From Phycisphaerales bacterium (GTDB lineage: Bacteria; Planctomycetota; UBA1135; UBA2386), in the NCBI GenBank assembly GCA_020247305.1, contig JADCJE010000024.1, forward strand, positions 1 through 64,000: 64,000 nt of DNA. The letters run 5' to 3'. Positions 9,113 to 17,394 of the stretch are shown here, one piece after another (the first letter of the stretch is position 1; every line of letters begins with the position of its first letter). The notes under the pieces were generated by a model. That model was not told the origin of the DNA, did no database searches, and saw nothing but the letters and a program-made list of their open reading frames with translations. The position numbers were made by a program, and so were the translations under genes.

Positions 9113-9426
9113 GGCGGGTCGCCGCTCGGCCGGCGGAGGGGAACGGTAGGAGTCTGCCGCACGGAAGGCCACGCCGCCCGGCACGCGCCGTCGCGTCCGG
9201 GAAGTCGCCGCCGGGCTTTGGCGCATCGACCGATTCGCCTGGGGTCACAGGCTTGGCCCCAGCCGCGAATCCACGCACCGGCTCGGCGCGCGTTCCGTGA
9301 CACAGACTCCTACGCGAAGGCGGGCGTGCGCATGCTACGCCGCCGGACGTAGACGCCGGGGCCTCAGTTCCGGGGCGGCTTGCCGCTCGCGCGCCGCCCG
9401 TCGTTGCGCCATCCTTGCCCGTCTGC
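9113..9426. other. 314-bp divergent intergenic region between ATPase and murQ
   Basis: Carries the 21-nt inverted repeat described separately. On the minus strand the left copy leads into TACCGT (9143-9148), a -10-like hexamer 30 nt upstream of the ATPase ATG. No further gene is visible. Confidence 0.6.
9146..9313. repeat. 21-nt imperfect inverted repeat pair flanking 126 bp
   Basis: Reading outward toward each gene, both copies are TTCCGTG-N3-CAGACTCCTAC. The right copy is 9293-9313 on plus. The left copy is 9146-9166 on minus. Eighteen of 21 positions match and only the central triplet differs (CGG versus ACA). This is either a duplicated operator/promoter element serving two divergent genes or the termini of a small 168-bp non-autonomous element. 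No target-site duplication is obvious. Confidence 0.75.
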
Positions 9427-10332
9427 ATGAGCAAGATCGACCTGACGGCGCTCGCCACCGAGGCCCGCAACCCGCGCACGACCGAACTCGACGCGCTGTC
9501 GACGCTCGACCTCGTCACCGCGATGAACGACGAGGACCGCACGGTCGCCGACGCGGTGCAGCGCGAACTGCCGCGCATCGCCGCCGCAGTCGACGCGATC
9601 GCCGCGCGCATGCACAAGGGCGGCCGGCTGTTCTACGTCGGCGCCGGCACGTCGGGTCGGCTCGGCGTGCTGGATGCGGTCGAGTGCCCGCCGACGTTCT
9701 CGGCGACGACCGAGCAGGTGCAGGGCCTGATCGCCGGCGGGGCGGGCGCGTTCCTGCAGGCGGTCGAAGGCGCTGAGGACAGCACCACGCTCGGCCCCGA
9801 CGACCTGCGGGCGCGCCACGTCGGCAGCAAGGACGTCGTCGTCGGCATCGCCGCCAGCGGCCGCACGCCATACGTGCTCGGCGCGCTCGCCTACGCCAAG
9901 TCGGTCGGCGCGCTCACCGTCGCCGTCTGCTGCAACGCCGGCAGCCCGGTCGCCGCCGCCGCCGAACTGCCGATCGAAGTGGTCACCGGCCCCGAGGTGC
10001 TGACCGGCAGCACGCGGCTCAAGGCCGGCACCGCGACCAAGCTGGTGCTCAACATGCTGAGCACCGGCGCGTTCGTCCGGCTCAACAAGGTCTACGGCAA
10101 CCTGATGGTCGACGTGCAGACGACCAACGCGAAGCTCAAGGCGCGCGCCGTGCGCATCGTCGCCGAAGCGGTGGCGTGCAACGAAACCTTGGCGCAGCAA
10201 CTGCTCGGCCAATGCGACGGCGAGGTGAAGGCCGCGATCGTCGTCGGTCGCAAGCGCGTCGCCCCGGCGGTCGCGCGCACGTTGCTGCTGACCCACGACG
10301 GCAGCGTGCGCGACGCGCTGGCAGCGCCGTGA
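9427..10332 (+). CDS. murQ: N-acetylmuramic acid 6-phosphate etherase
   Basis: The 301-residue SIS-domain protein contains LFYVGAGTSGRLGVLDAVECPPTF, the MurQ signature with the conserved glutamate (VECPP), then GIAASGRTPYVLGAL and TRLKAGTATKLVLNMLSTGAF. It cleaves the lactyl ether of MurNAc-6-phosphate to give GlcNAc-6-phosphate and D-lactate in the cytoplasm, a core step of peptidoglycan recycling. ATG 9427 (MSKIDL) is chosen over 9415. The stop overlaps the GTG of the next gene (GTGA), so the acetyltransferase-like gene is probably translationally coupled. nagB and a NagZ-type glycosidase further downstream fit the same pathway. Confidence 0.95.
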   Translation: MSKIDLTALATEARNPRTTELDALSTLDLVTAMNDEDRTVADAVQRELPRIAAAVDAIAARMHKGGRLFYVGAGTSGRLGVLDAVECPPTFSATTEQVQGLIAGGAGAFLQAVEGAEDSTTLGPDDLRARHVGSKDVVVGIAASGRTPYVLGALAYAKSVGALTVAVCCNAGSPVAAAAELPIEVVTGPEVLTGSTRLKAGTATKLVLNMLSTGAFVRLNKVYGNLMVDVQTTNAKLKARAVRIVAEAVACNETLAQQLLGQCDGEVKAAIVVGRKRVAPAVARTLLLTHDGSVRDALAAP

Positions 10333-11528
10333 CGGCGGCTGCGACCGCTGCGCCGCAGCCCGGATCCGTTGGCAGTGCGCCATCGGCGCGGTGGCTCGGC
10401 CTCGATGCGCTGCGCGGGCTGTCGATCGGGCTGATGATCCTGGTCAACAACCCCGGCGAGTGGGGGGCGAAGCACCAATACGACGTGCTGCGCCACGCCG
10501 AGTGGCACGGCTGCACGCCGACCGATCTGGTCTTTCCGACGTTCTTGTTCTGCGCCGGCGTCGCGATCGTGCCAGCACTGCAGAAGAAGCTCGCCAGCGG
10601 CGCGCCGCGGGCGCCGCTCGCCCTGGCGATCGGCAAGCGCGCGCTGTGGCTCGTGCTGCTCGGCCTGTTCGTCGCCAGCTTCCCGCTGGTCACGTTCGAG
10701 GCGGGCAAGGACCTGTTCGACCGCGTCTACAACGTGCGCTTCCCCGGCGTGCTGCAGCGCATCGGCGTCTGCTACGCGTTCGCGGCGCTGCTGTTCCTGT
10801 TCACCTCGGCGCGCACGCAGACGCGCGTGCTGCTCGGCTGCCTGTTCGGCCACTGGGCGCTGCTGACGCTGGCACCGGTGCCCGGCGTCGGGCCGCAGGA
10901 CCTCGCCGGGCCGATGACGACGCTGCAGGGCTGGCTCGATCGCGCGGCGTTCGGCGACCACATCTGGGTGAAGGGCAAGTACGACCCCGAGGGCCTGCTG
11001 AGCACGCTGTCGGCGGTGGCGACCGCGCTGTTCGGCGTGCTGTGCGGCCGCGTGCTCGCCGCCGGCGGCGCGCCGCGCGACAAAGCCGGCGACCTGCTGC
11101 GCCTAGGCGCGTGGTGGCTGCTCGCCGGCGCCGTCTGGTCGTGGTTCCTGCCGATCAACAAGCCGCTGTGGACGCCGAGCTACGCGGTGTGGACCGCCGG
11201 CATCGCCGCCAGCGGGCTCGGGCTGTGCGTGTGGCTGTTCGAGCACCGCGGCTTCGCCCGCTTCGCGCACCCGCTGCGCGTCTACGGCCAGAACGCGCTG
11301 CTGGTGTTCGTCGGCAGCGCCGTCGTCGCGCGCACCGTAGGCCGGCTCGTCACGGTGACGACCGACGCCGGCACGGTGTCGCTGCAGAAGTGGTTCTTCA
11401 CCAACTGCCTGCTCGGCCCGATCGGCGACCCCAAGCTGGCGTCGCTGGCGTTCGGGCTCGTGTGGATCAGCGGCTGGTACGTCGTTCTCGCCGCGCTGTA
11501 CCGGCGCGGCATCGTTTGGAGGGTTTGA
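10329..11528 (+). CDS. NagX/HGSNAT-like membrane acyltransferase
   Basis: The 399-residue polytopic membrane protein starts with GTG 10329 inside the murQ stop (GTGA). Residues about 22-45 read LGLDALRGLSIGLMILVNNPGEWG and residues 55-75 include RHAEWHGCTPTDLVFPTFLFCAGV, a pattern typical of heparan-alpha-glucosaminide N-acetyltransferase and bacterial NagX/DUF5009 proteins. His56 matches the position of the active-site histidine of human HGSNAT. The eukaryotic enzyme moves an acetyl group from cytosolic acetyl-CoA to a terminal glucosamine across the membrane. In bacteria the family sits in amino-sugar utilisation loci. Coupling to murQ supports a role in amino-sugar or muropeptide handling. 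The precise reaction is inferred. Confidence 0.85.
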   Translation: MTAAATAAPQPGSVGSAPSARWLGLDALRGLSIGLMILVNNPGEWGAKHQYDVLRHAEWHGCTPTDLVFPTFLFCAGVAIVPALQKKLASGAPRAPLALAIGKRALWLVLLGLFVASFPLVTFEAGKDLFDRVYNVRFPGVLQRIGVCYAFAALLFLFTSARTQTRVLLGCLFGHWALLTLAPVPGVGPQDLAGPMTTLQGWLDRAAFGDHIWVKGKYDPEGLLSTLSAVATALFGVLCGRVLAAGGAPRDKAGDLLRLGAWWLLAGAVWSWFLPINKPLWTPSYAVWTAGIAASGLGLCVWLFEHRGFARFAHPLRVYGQNALLVFVGSAVVARTVGRLVTVTTDAGTVSLQKWFFTNCLLGPIGDPKLASLAFGLVWISGWYVVLAALYRRGIVWRV

Positions 11529-11530
11529 CC

Positions 11531-12544
11531 ATGATGGAACGCAACTCCGTGGCGTCGTTCGTCCTCGTGTCCCTTGCGGCGGCGCTGCCGGCGCAGGCGA
11601 CCTTCCACGCCGACGCCGGCAAGGCGCTGCTGCCCGCCGACGTCGCCGTCGAGCGCGTGGCCGGCGGCTTCCGCTTCGTCGAAGGCCCGGTCTGGCGCGC
11701 CGACAAGCAGGAGCTCGTCTTCTCCGACATCCCGAACAACCAGTGGTTGGTGTTCGCGATCGACAGCGCCGGCTGCAAGCCGTGGCAGGCGAGCGAAGGC
11801 GCCAACGGCAACACGCTCGACCTGCAGGGCCTCGTCGTCAGCTGCCAGCACGGCGCGCGCAACGTCGTGCGGCACAAAGCCGACGGCAGCGTCGAGGTGC
11901 TGGTCGACGCCTTCGACGGCAAGCCGCTGAACTCGCCCAACGACGTCGCCGTGCGCAGCGACGGCAGCATCTGGTTCACCGACCCGACCTACGGCCTCGG
12001 ACAGCGCGAGCGCCAGCAGCCGGGCAACTTCGTCTACCGCTTCGACCCGGCGCAGAAGCGCGCGACCGTGGTGCAGCGCGACTTCGAGATGCCCAACGGC
12101 ATCTGCTTCGCGCCCGATCAATTGACGCTCTACGTCGCCGACAGCGGCAAGCCCGACCGCATCGGCGCCTTTCCGGTGCGCGGCGACGGCACGCTGGGTA
12201 CGGCGACGATGTGGTTCGCCGGCGGCGCCGACGGCATCCGCTGCGATGCACAGGGCAACCTGTGGACCGCGGCGCGCGACGGCGTCCGCTGCTACAGCGC
12301 CGACGGCGAGCACCTGCTGACGCTCGCGCTGCCCGAGAAGCCGGCGAACCTCGCGTTCGGCGGGCCCAAGCTCGACCAGCTGTTCGTCACCGCGCGCACG
12401 ACGCTGTACCGCGTGCAGGTGGCGGTCGCCGGCGCGCCGGTGCCGGCGGGCGCTGCGGCCGGGGCGGCGCGCAAGCCGGCGGACGGCGGCGGCGCGGGGG
12501 GCGGCGGGAGTGGTGGCGCCAAAGCCGGCGGCAAGGCCAAGTGA
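11531..12544 (+). CDS. secreted SMP-30/gluconolactonase-type beta-propeller
   Basis: The 337-residue product has a signal peptide (MMERNSVASFVLVSLAAALPAQA) and SMP-30 landmarks: FVEGPVWRADKQELVFSDI, with the metal-ligand Glu, LNSPNDVAVRSDGSIWFTDPTYG, with the Asn, MPNGICFAPDQLTLYVADS, with the Asp, and a final propeller blade. The family comprises calcium- or zinc-dependent lactonases acting on sugar lactones. The last 35 residues are a Gly/Ala/Lys-rich low-complexity tail not needed for the fold. It starts two bases after the preceding stop, so it belongs to the murQ operon. Secretion and context suggest a sugar lactone from wall or polysaccharide breakdown. Confidence 0.88.
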   Translation: MMERNSVASFVLVSLAAALPAQATFHADAGKALLPADVAVERVAGGFRFVEGPVWRADKQELVFSDIPNNQWLVFAIDSAGCKPWQASEGANGNTLDLQGLVVSCQHGARNVVRHKADGSVEVLVDAFDGKPLNSPNDVAVRSDGSIWFTDPTYGLGQRERQQPGNFVYRFDPAQKRATVVQRDFEMPNGICFAPDQLTLYVADSGKPDRIGAFPVRGDGTLGTATMWFAGGADGIRCDAQGNLWTAARDGVRCYSADGEHLLTLALPEKPANLAFGGPKLDQLFVTARTTLYRVQVAVAGAPVPAGAAAGAARKPADGGGAGGGGSGGAKAGGKAK

Positions 12545-12774
12545 ACCGGAGGGGCTGATCGTTTGGTTGTGGTTGCGGCACCGCGCCGAGGCAACTGCGG
12601 CGCGCACTGGGGCCGCAGCACGCGCTGGCCGCGCACGTCCGCTGGACGGCGCCGTCGATCGCGCCCATCTGCGGAAATCCCGGCCGAAGTTGCGGTCGGG
12701 CTTGCCTTGTAGGTATCGCCGCGGCGCCCGTCGGCCTGGACCTGCGGCCGCAGCGGCCAACAACAACCAAGCGA

Positions 12775-13728
12775 TCAGGCCGGCGGCAGTTCCCGGCGGC
12801 CTTCCGGGTGCTTCTTGAGCGCGCGCCACAGTTCCGGCTGCGTGCGCTTGGGCACGCGCAGCGTCGTCAACCCCGCCGCCGTGCAGGCCTGCGCGCTGGC
12901 GTCGTGCTTGCCGACGTCGACGCGGCCGAGCAGGCGGTGCGGCGGCGGCGGCGAGGGCGGCGCCGGGGCCGCCGCTGCGTCGCGGCGCACCAGCGCGACG
13001 AACGCGTACGGCAGCGCCCGCAGGTCGATGCCGAGCGCGCGGCCGTAGTGCGCCCAGTCACCGTCGGTGAACACCGCGGCCGGCGGCGGCGCGAAGAAGT
13101 GGCACCAGTCGCCGGGGCTGGCGAGGGCCGGGCACGGGCCTTGGTGCGGGCACGGCGCCTGGACGGCAAATGCGTCCGTGAGCCGGTCGCGCAGCGCCGA
13201 CAGACGGCGCGCGATCTGCTTGCTGCCGGGCTCGACCCAGAGCACGCGGCGGCTGCGGCGCGCGAGCGCTTCGAGGCGCTGCTCGCCGGCGGCGTCGAGT
13301 TCGCCGAGCACGTGGCTGACCAGCAGCACGTCGGGCGGCTCGCTGCCGGGGTCGCTCGCGGCCAGCGTCGGCACCGCCGGGCAGGCCGCGCGCAGCGCGT
13401 CGGCGGCCCACTGCGCGGCCGTGCGCGAGCGGTCGACGAGGCGCACGCGGCCAGCGCCGAAGCGCTGCGCGTAGGCGCGCGCGGCGACGCCGCTGCCGCA
13501 GCCGAAGTCGACGATGCGTTCGCCGTCGCTGCGCGCCCAGCCGCGGTCCTGGCACTCGGCGAGCGCGGCGTCCCACTTCCAGCCGATGCGCGCGCCGAGC
13601 ACGGCGTCGTACGCGGCGACATCGGCGGCGGCTCGCCAGTAGTCGGCGAGCGCGCCGCCGCGGTCCTCGGCGAGGAACAGCTCGCGCAGGCGGGCGATGC
13701 GGGCGAGCAGGTCGTGGGACGGCGGCAC
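12775..13728 (-). CDS. Rsm22-family methyltransferase with four-cysteine (Fe-S type) pattern
   Basis: From the GTG at 13728 the product is 317 residues. Residues 73-80 (VDFGCGSG) form the SAM-binding motif I, and VLLVSHVLGEL follows near 134-144. The second half has CPH at 193-195, CP at 199-200, WCHF at 208-211 and a last Cys282 in the ACTAAGL segment. This spacing matches the Rsm22/METTL17 family, whose mitochondrial members bind a 4Fe-4S cluster through four cysteines and assist small-ribosomal-subunit assembly. The start is uncertain: the frame remains open upstream. I chose GTG because a -10-like GACACT ends 6 nt before it. The membrane-protein genes upstream on this strand end 107 nt away. 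Confidence 0.82.
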   Translation of the reverse strand: MPPSHDLLARIARLRELFLAEDRGGALADYWRAAADVAAYDAVLGARIGWKWDAALAECQDRGWARSDGERIVDFGCGSGVAARAYAQRFGAGRVRLVDRSRTAAQWAADALRAACPAVPTLAASDPGSEPPDVLLVSHVLGELDAAGEQRLEALARRSRRVLWVEPGSKQIARRLSALRDRLTDAFAVQAPCPHQGPCPALASPGDWCHFFAPPPAAVFTDGDWAHYGRALGIDLRALPYAFVALVRRDAAAAPAPPSPPPPHRLLGRVDVGKHDASAQACTAAGLTTLRVPKRTQPELWRALKKHPEGRRELPPA

Positions 13729-13835
13729 GGCGGCAGTGTCGGTCCCGTACGTCCGCGACGCCACCGTCGAGATGTCGGCAACCGAGGTGGTTCGTCGCAG
13801 CGCGACCGACGGGTGCGCGACTGCGGCGCGCTCGG

Positions 13836-14141
13836 TCAAAAGGCGAACGACAGCGCCGCGGTCACGCCGTTCGCGAGCGCGGCAACCAGGAAGCCGCGCG
13901 ACAAGCCGATGCGCGTGACGAGGGCGTAGCCGAGGGTCTCTACGGCGAGCACGGCGAGTTCGACCTCGGTCCAGCGGCCCGGCCACTGCTGCACCGACCA
14001 CCACGCGTTCGGATGGGTGACGAGGTTGAGCGCCAGCGAGTCGACGACGGCGTCGCGCCGCCGGCCGCGCGGGGCCGCGAGCGCGGCGAGCGGCGCCTCG
14101 ATCACGACGGTCAGCGCGAAGGCTGTGGCCCAGCCGATCAC
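13836..14141 (-). CDS. small membrane protein, unknown function
   Basis: This 101-residue product begins with GTG 14141, overlapping the upstream gene's TGA by GTGA. It has three hydrophobic stretches (WATAFALTVVIEAPLAALA, the region after LALNLVTHPNAWWSV, and FLVAALANGVTAALSF). The NLVTHPNAWW and RWTEVELAVLAVETLGYALV segments suggest conserved polar or charged positions at membrane boundaries. I do not recognise the family. It is the last gene of a three-gene coupled set of membrane proteins. Confidence 0.75.
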   Translation of the reverse strand: MIGWATAFALTVVIEAPLAALAAPRGRRRDAVVDSLALNLVTHPNAWWSVQQWPGRWTEVELAVLAVETLGYALVTRIGLSRGFLVAALANGVTAALSFAF

Positions 14142-15124
14142 GCGGCCTCCGGGAGCGGGGTCGTGGCGCGCGGCGTGGTTGCGCCGCCGACGGCGAGCAG
14201 CAGGACCGGCACCTCGATCCACGCGTGGACCGACGCGAAGACACCGTAGGCGGCGCGCGCGCCGACGAAGTCGAGCGCGAACGCGGCGGTGAGCGCGAGC
14301 GTCGCGGCGACGACCGCGCGCGCGAACGCGCGCGGCGGCGGCCACCGCAGCTTCGGCGCGATGGCGACGTCGCCGGCGCCAAGGCGCGGCAGCCAGCCGA
14401 TCACGACGAGGTAGTGCATGCACTGCAGGAAGGCGGCCGCAGTGAACAGGTCGCGCGCCCACGGCGCGTCGAGCCACGGCCCGGGCACGAACGCCGGCAG
14501 CGCGTCGGCGAGCGTGCCGAGCGCCAGCGGGCCGTCGACGCGGATCGCCGCGCCGAACGCGTCGGCGACGGCGCGGCGGCCGCCGAGGACGAGCAGCAGC
14601 GGCAGCGCGACCAAGCCGACGGCGGCGAGCAGCAGGCCGCGGCGGCGCGCCGGGCCGTGCAGGCGTTCGGCGAGCAGGCCGAGCGGCGTCAGGTTGTGCA
14701 CGAACGCGAAGGCCACGAGCGCGGCGGCGGGCGCCAAGGACGCGCCGGTGAGCGCGAGCCCGAGCGCCAGCAGCCCGAGGCCGGCGGCCAGCGGCCCGTT
14801 GCGGCGCAGTTTCGGCGCGACCGCGACGGCGAGCGCGCCGCCGCACAGCAGTTCGATCGCCATGCGCGCGGTCGCATCGCCGACGCCGGCGAGCGCGATG
14901 GCGCGCAACGCCGCGATCGCGAGCAGCAGCGCGGCAAGCTGGCGCCACGCGCGGCCGTCGATCCGGCCGCCGAAGCGTTCGTCGAGGTAGCGCAGTTCGC
15001 AGGCGACGTGGGACAGGCCGAACAGCGCGAGCGACAGCGCGTAGGTCCACACCGGCGCGAGAGCGGCGGCGACGAAGGCCAGCGCGGTCAGCGCGGCAGC
15101 GGCGAGCGTGCGGCCGCCGGTCAC
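14138..15124 (-). CDS. polytopic membrane protein with intramembrane histidines, unknown function
   Basis: The 328-residue product starts at GTG 15124 ([15 protein letters not shown]), overlapping the preceding gene's TGA by GTGA, and ends in the GTGA shared with the next gene. It has about nine hydrophobic segments. Histidines recur within or beside them: [46 protein letters not shown] and SVHAWIEVP. His-rich membrane helices occur in di-iron membrane oxygenases such as the Brp/Blh carotene-cleavage family, and a heme- or metal-binding role is equally possible. This resemblance is only in pattern, so I give no functional name. Confidence 0.78.
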   Translation of the reverse strand: MTGGRTLAAAALTALAFVAAALAPVWTYALSLALFGLSHVACELRYLDERFGGRIDGRAWRQLAALLLAIAALRAIALAGVGDATARMAIELLCGGALAVAVAPKLRRNGPLAAGLGLLALGLALTGASLAPAAALVAFAFVHNLTPLGLLAERLHGPARRRGLLLAAVGLVALPLLLVLGGRRAVADAFGAAIRVDGPLALGTLADALPAFVPGPWLDAPWARDLFTAAAFLQCMHYLVVIGWLPRLGAGDVAIAPKLRWPPPRAFARAVVAATLALTAAFALDFVGARAAYGVFASVHAWIEVPVLLLAVGGATTPRATTPLPEAA

Positions 15125-15291
15125 GCGACGTCGTCCTCGCCGCGTGGGACGCGGCGCCGACGGACCGCGATCCCAACGGCGACGACGACGCCGACCGCCG
15201 CCAGGATCGGCAGCCACGGTTCCGTGGGTTGCTGGATGACAATGTCGGTCGCGGTCCGCGGCAACAGCCCGAAGATGCAGTGGGCAATCAT
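15121..15291 (-). CDS. 56-residue single-pass membrane protein, unknown
   Basis: From ATG 15291 the product is [16 protein letters not shown]... with one membrane segment ([18 protein letters not shown]) followed by RRRRVPRG, positive charges predicting a cytoplasmic C-terminus. An in-frame ATG at 15330 would add 13 residues. The stop overlaps the next gene's GTG (GTGA), so it leads the coupled three-gene membrane set at 15291-13836. No family recognised. Confidence 0.6.
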   Translation of the reverse strand: MIAHCIFGLLPRTATDIVIQQPTEPWLPILAAVGVVVAVGIAVRRRRVPRGEDDVA

Positions 15292-15442
15292 GGTGGGATC
15301 GAGTTCCTCGACCGGGCGCGTGCGGATCAAGGCCTCGGCGAGTGTCGCGGCAACGCGTCCGCATCGCCGCCGGTTCCCGGCATTTTCCGGCGATCCGCGT
15401 CATCGCGACGTCCGTGCGCGTGCATCGCAGTCGCGTTCCGCG

Positions 15443-15448
15443 TAGCTT
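15443..15448 (+). promoter_or_regulatory. TAGCTT, candidate -10 of metK
   Basis: The same hexamer appears in the better-supported promoters upstream of nusB and of the genes at 17067 and 51872. Here no TTGNNN -35 is found at 16-18 nt, so support is weak. Confidence 0.3.
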
Positions 15449-15471
15449 CCGCGGCCTCCAAAGACCAACCC

Positions 15472-16731
<1,260 letters not shown>

Positions 16732-16772
16732 TCGGATCCTCGCAGCCTGCGCGCCGTCGCCTCGGCGTGTGA

Positions 16773-16804
16773 CCACCGGCCGGCCCCATGGGGTCGGCCG
16801 GTGG
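16773..16804 (+). terminator. intrinsic-type hairpin downstream of metK
   Basis: The outer arms CCACCGGCC and GGCCGGTGG pair perfectly and pairing continues inward (one G-U) to a stem of about 14 bp closed by the CATG region. The stem is followed by GCGTTTCCGG, the same tail that follows the hairpin at 54408-54433. The U-tract is poor, as is common at high GC. Confidence 0.7.
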
Positions 16805-16857
16805 CGTTTCCGGCCCGCACGTCGGCCGTGGCCGCCGCCGTATGACACACGCGGCGG

Positions 16858-16885
16858 TTGACGGTTCGCGGACGCGCGCTAGCTT
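16858..16885 (+). promoter_or_regulatory. promoter TTGACG-N16-TAGCTT
   Basis: TTGACG is at 16858-16863 and TAGCTT at 16880-16885 with a 16-nt spacer, close to housekeeping-sigma consensus. Transcription would start near 16892, giving a leader of about 175 nt before the gene at 17067. Confidence 0.65.
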
Positions 16886-16891
16886 GCTCGT

Positions 16892-17066
16892 CAGCATCTG
16901 GACAGCCCACCGCGCGAGCGGGGGGCGGCCAACCTGCCGAGGAGCGGCAAGGTGGTCTGGTCCGGCCCGCGTGGGCCGGACCGATGCGCGCGGGCCGAGT
17001 GGCCCGGCGAACCAAGGCTCCTGCGGCCGCCGGCCGCTCCGGGTGCGTTCCCCGCAAAGAGGACGC
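16892..17066 (+). ncRNA. structured 5' leader with four consecutive hairpins
   Basis: Hairpin 1 is at 16932-16953 (ACC plus TGCCG stem, loop AGGAG, one bulge). Hairpin 2, 16959-16982, is a perfect 10-bp stem (arm GGTCCGGCCC, loop GCGT). Hairpin 3, 16991-17006, is a 6-bp stem (arm CGGGCC, loop GAGT). Hairpin 4, 17023-17037, is a 6-bp stem (arm GCGGCC). A strong Shine-Dalgarno AAAGAGGA follows at 17056-17063, three nt before the ATG. The AGGAG in loop 1 mimics a ribosome-binding site. I recognise no known riboswitch class. The region could act in cis on the small gene or be a separate small RNA. Confidence 0.55.
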
Positions 17067-17360
17067 ATGCACCCGACTCCGACCCACAACGTCCCCCCGA
17101 CCCTGTCGATCCGCATCGACGAGCAGAACCCGAACCACCACCTGTGGCTCAACCACGGCTGGTGGTGGGTCCACTACGTCGTGCACCGCGGCAACCGCAA
17201 GGAGCGCATCCGCCGCTCGCTGCAGACGCGCGATCTCGACGCCGCGCGGCACAAGCGCGACGAACTGTTCGCGCGCGTGCGCGCCGCGGCCGCCGCGCCG
17301 AGTGCGCGGCCCGCTCCTGCCGACTGTGCGGGGCCTTCCCGCACGCCGCACGCCGCGTGA
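17067..17360 (+). CDS. small Arm-domain-like (integrase N-terminus-like) protein, standalone
   Basis: The 97-residue product has a core, residues about 22-72, that includes NPNHHLWLNHGWWWVHYVVH, then GNRKERIRRSLQTRDLDAARHKRDELFARV. A beta-strand Trp-rich start, a basic RIRRSL turn and a helix with D-x-x-x-A-R-x-x-R-D pattern resemble the N-terminal DNA-binding Arm region of tyrosine recombinases, but no catalytic domain follows. The remaining tail is Ala/Pro-rich and disordered. The start is well set by AAAGAGGA, unlike most genes of this window, which lack a Shine-Dalgarno. It has its own promoter and a structured leader. It could be a DNA- or RNA-binding regulator, a recombination directionality-type factor, or a remnant of an integrase. 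Function unknown. Confidence 0.75.
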   Translation: MHPTPTHNVPPTLSIRIDEQNPNHHLWLNHGWWWVHYVVHRGNRKERIRRSLQTRDLDAARHKRDELFARVRAAAAAPSARPAPADCAGPSRTPHAA

Positions 17361-17382
17361 CCGCGAACCGCTGCACGCGGTG

Positions 17383-17388
17383 TACCTT
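17383..17388 (+). promoter_or_regulatory. -10-like TACCTT, leaderless-type position
   Basis: TACCTT ends 6 nt before the ATG at 17395, so the transcript would start at or next to the start codon. A -35 is not convincing. Confidence 0.4.
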
Positions 17389-17394
17389 GCCGCG

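Larger units (their letters stand above)
16732..17066. other. 335-bp gene-free interval downstream of metK
   Basis: Holds, in order, the metK terminator hairpin, a near-consensus promoter and the structured leader listed separately. No protein-coding gene is supported inside it. Confidence 0.7.

Noticed and set aside
15331-15471. SAM riboswitch upstream of metK.
   Set aside because: The stretch lacks the conserved core of any SAM riboswitch class I know and shows no strong nested stems.
17067-17360. Calling the small protein a tyrosine recombinase.
   Set aside because: Only an Arm-like N-terminal region is present. The R-H-R-Y catalytic domain is absent and the frame ends in low-complexity residues.
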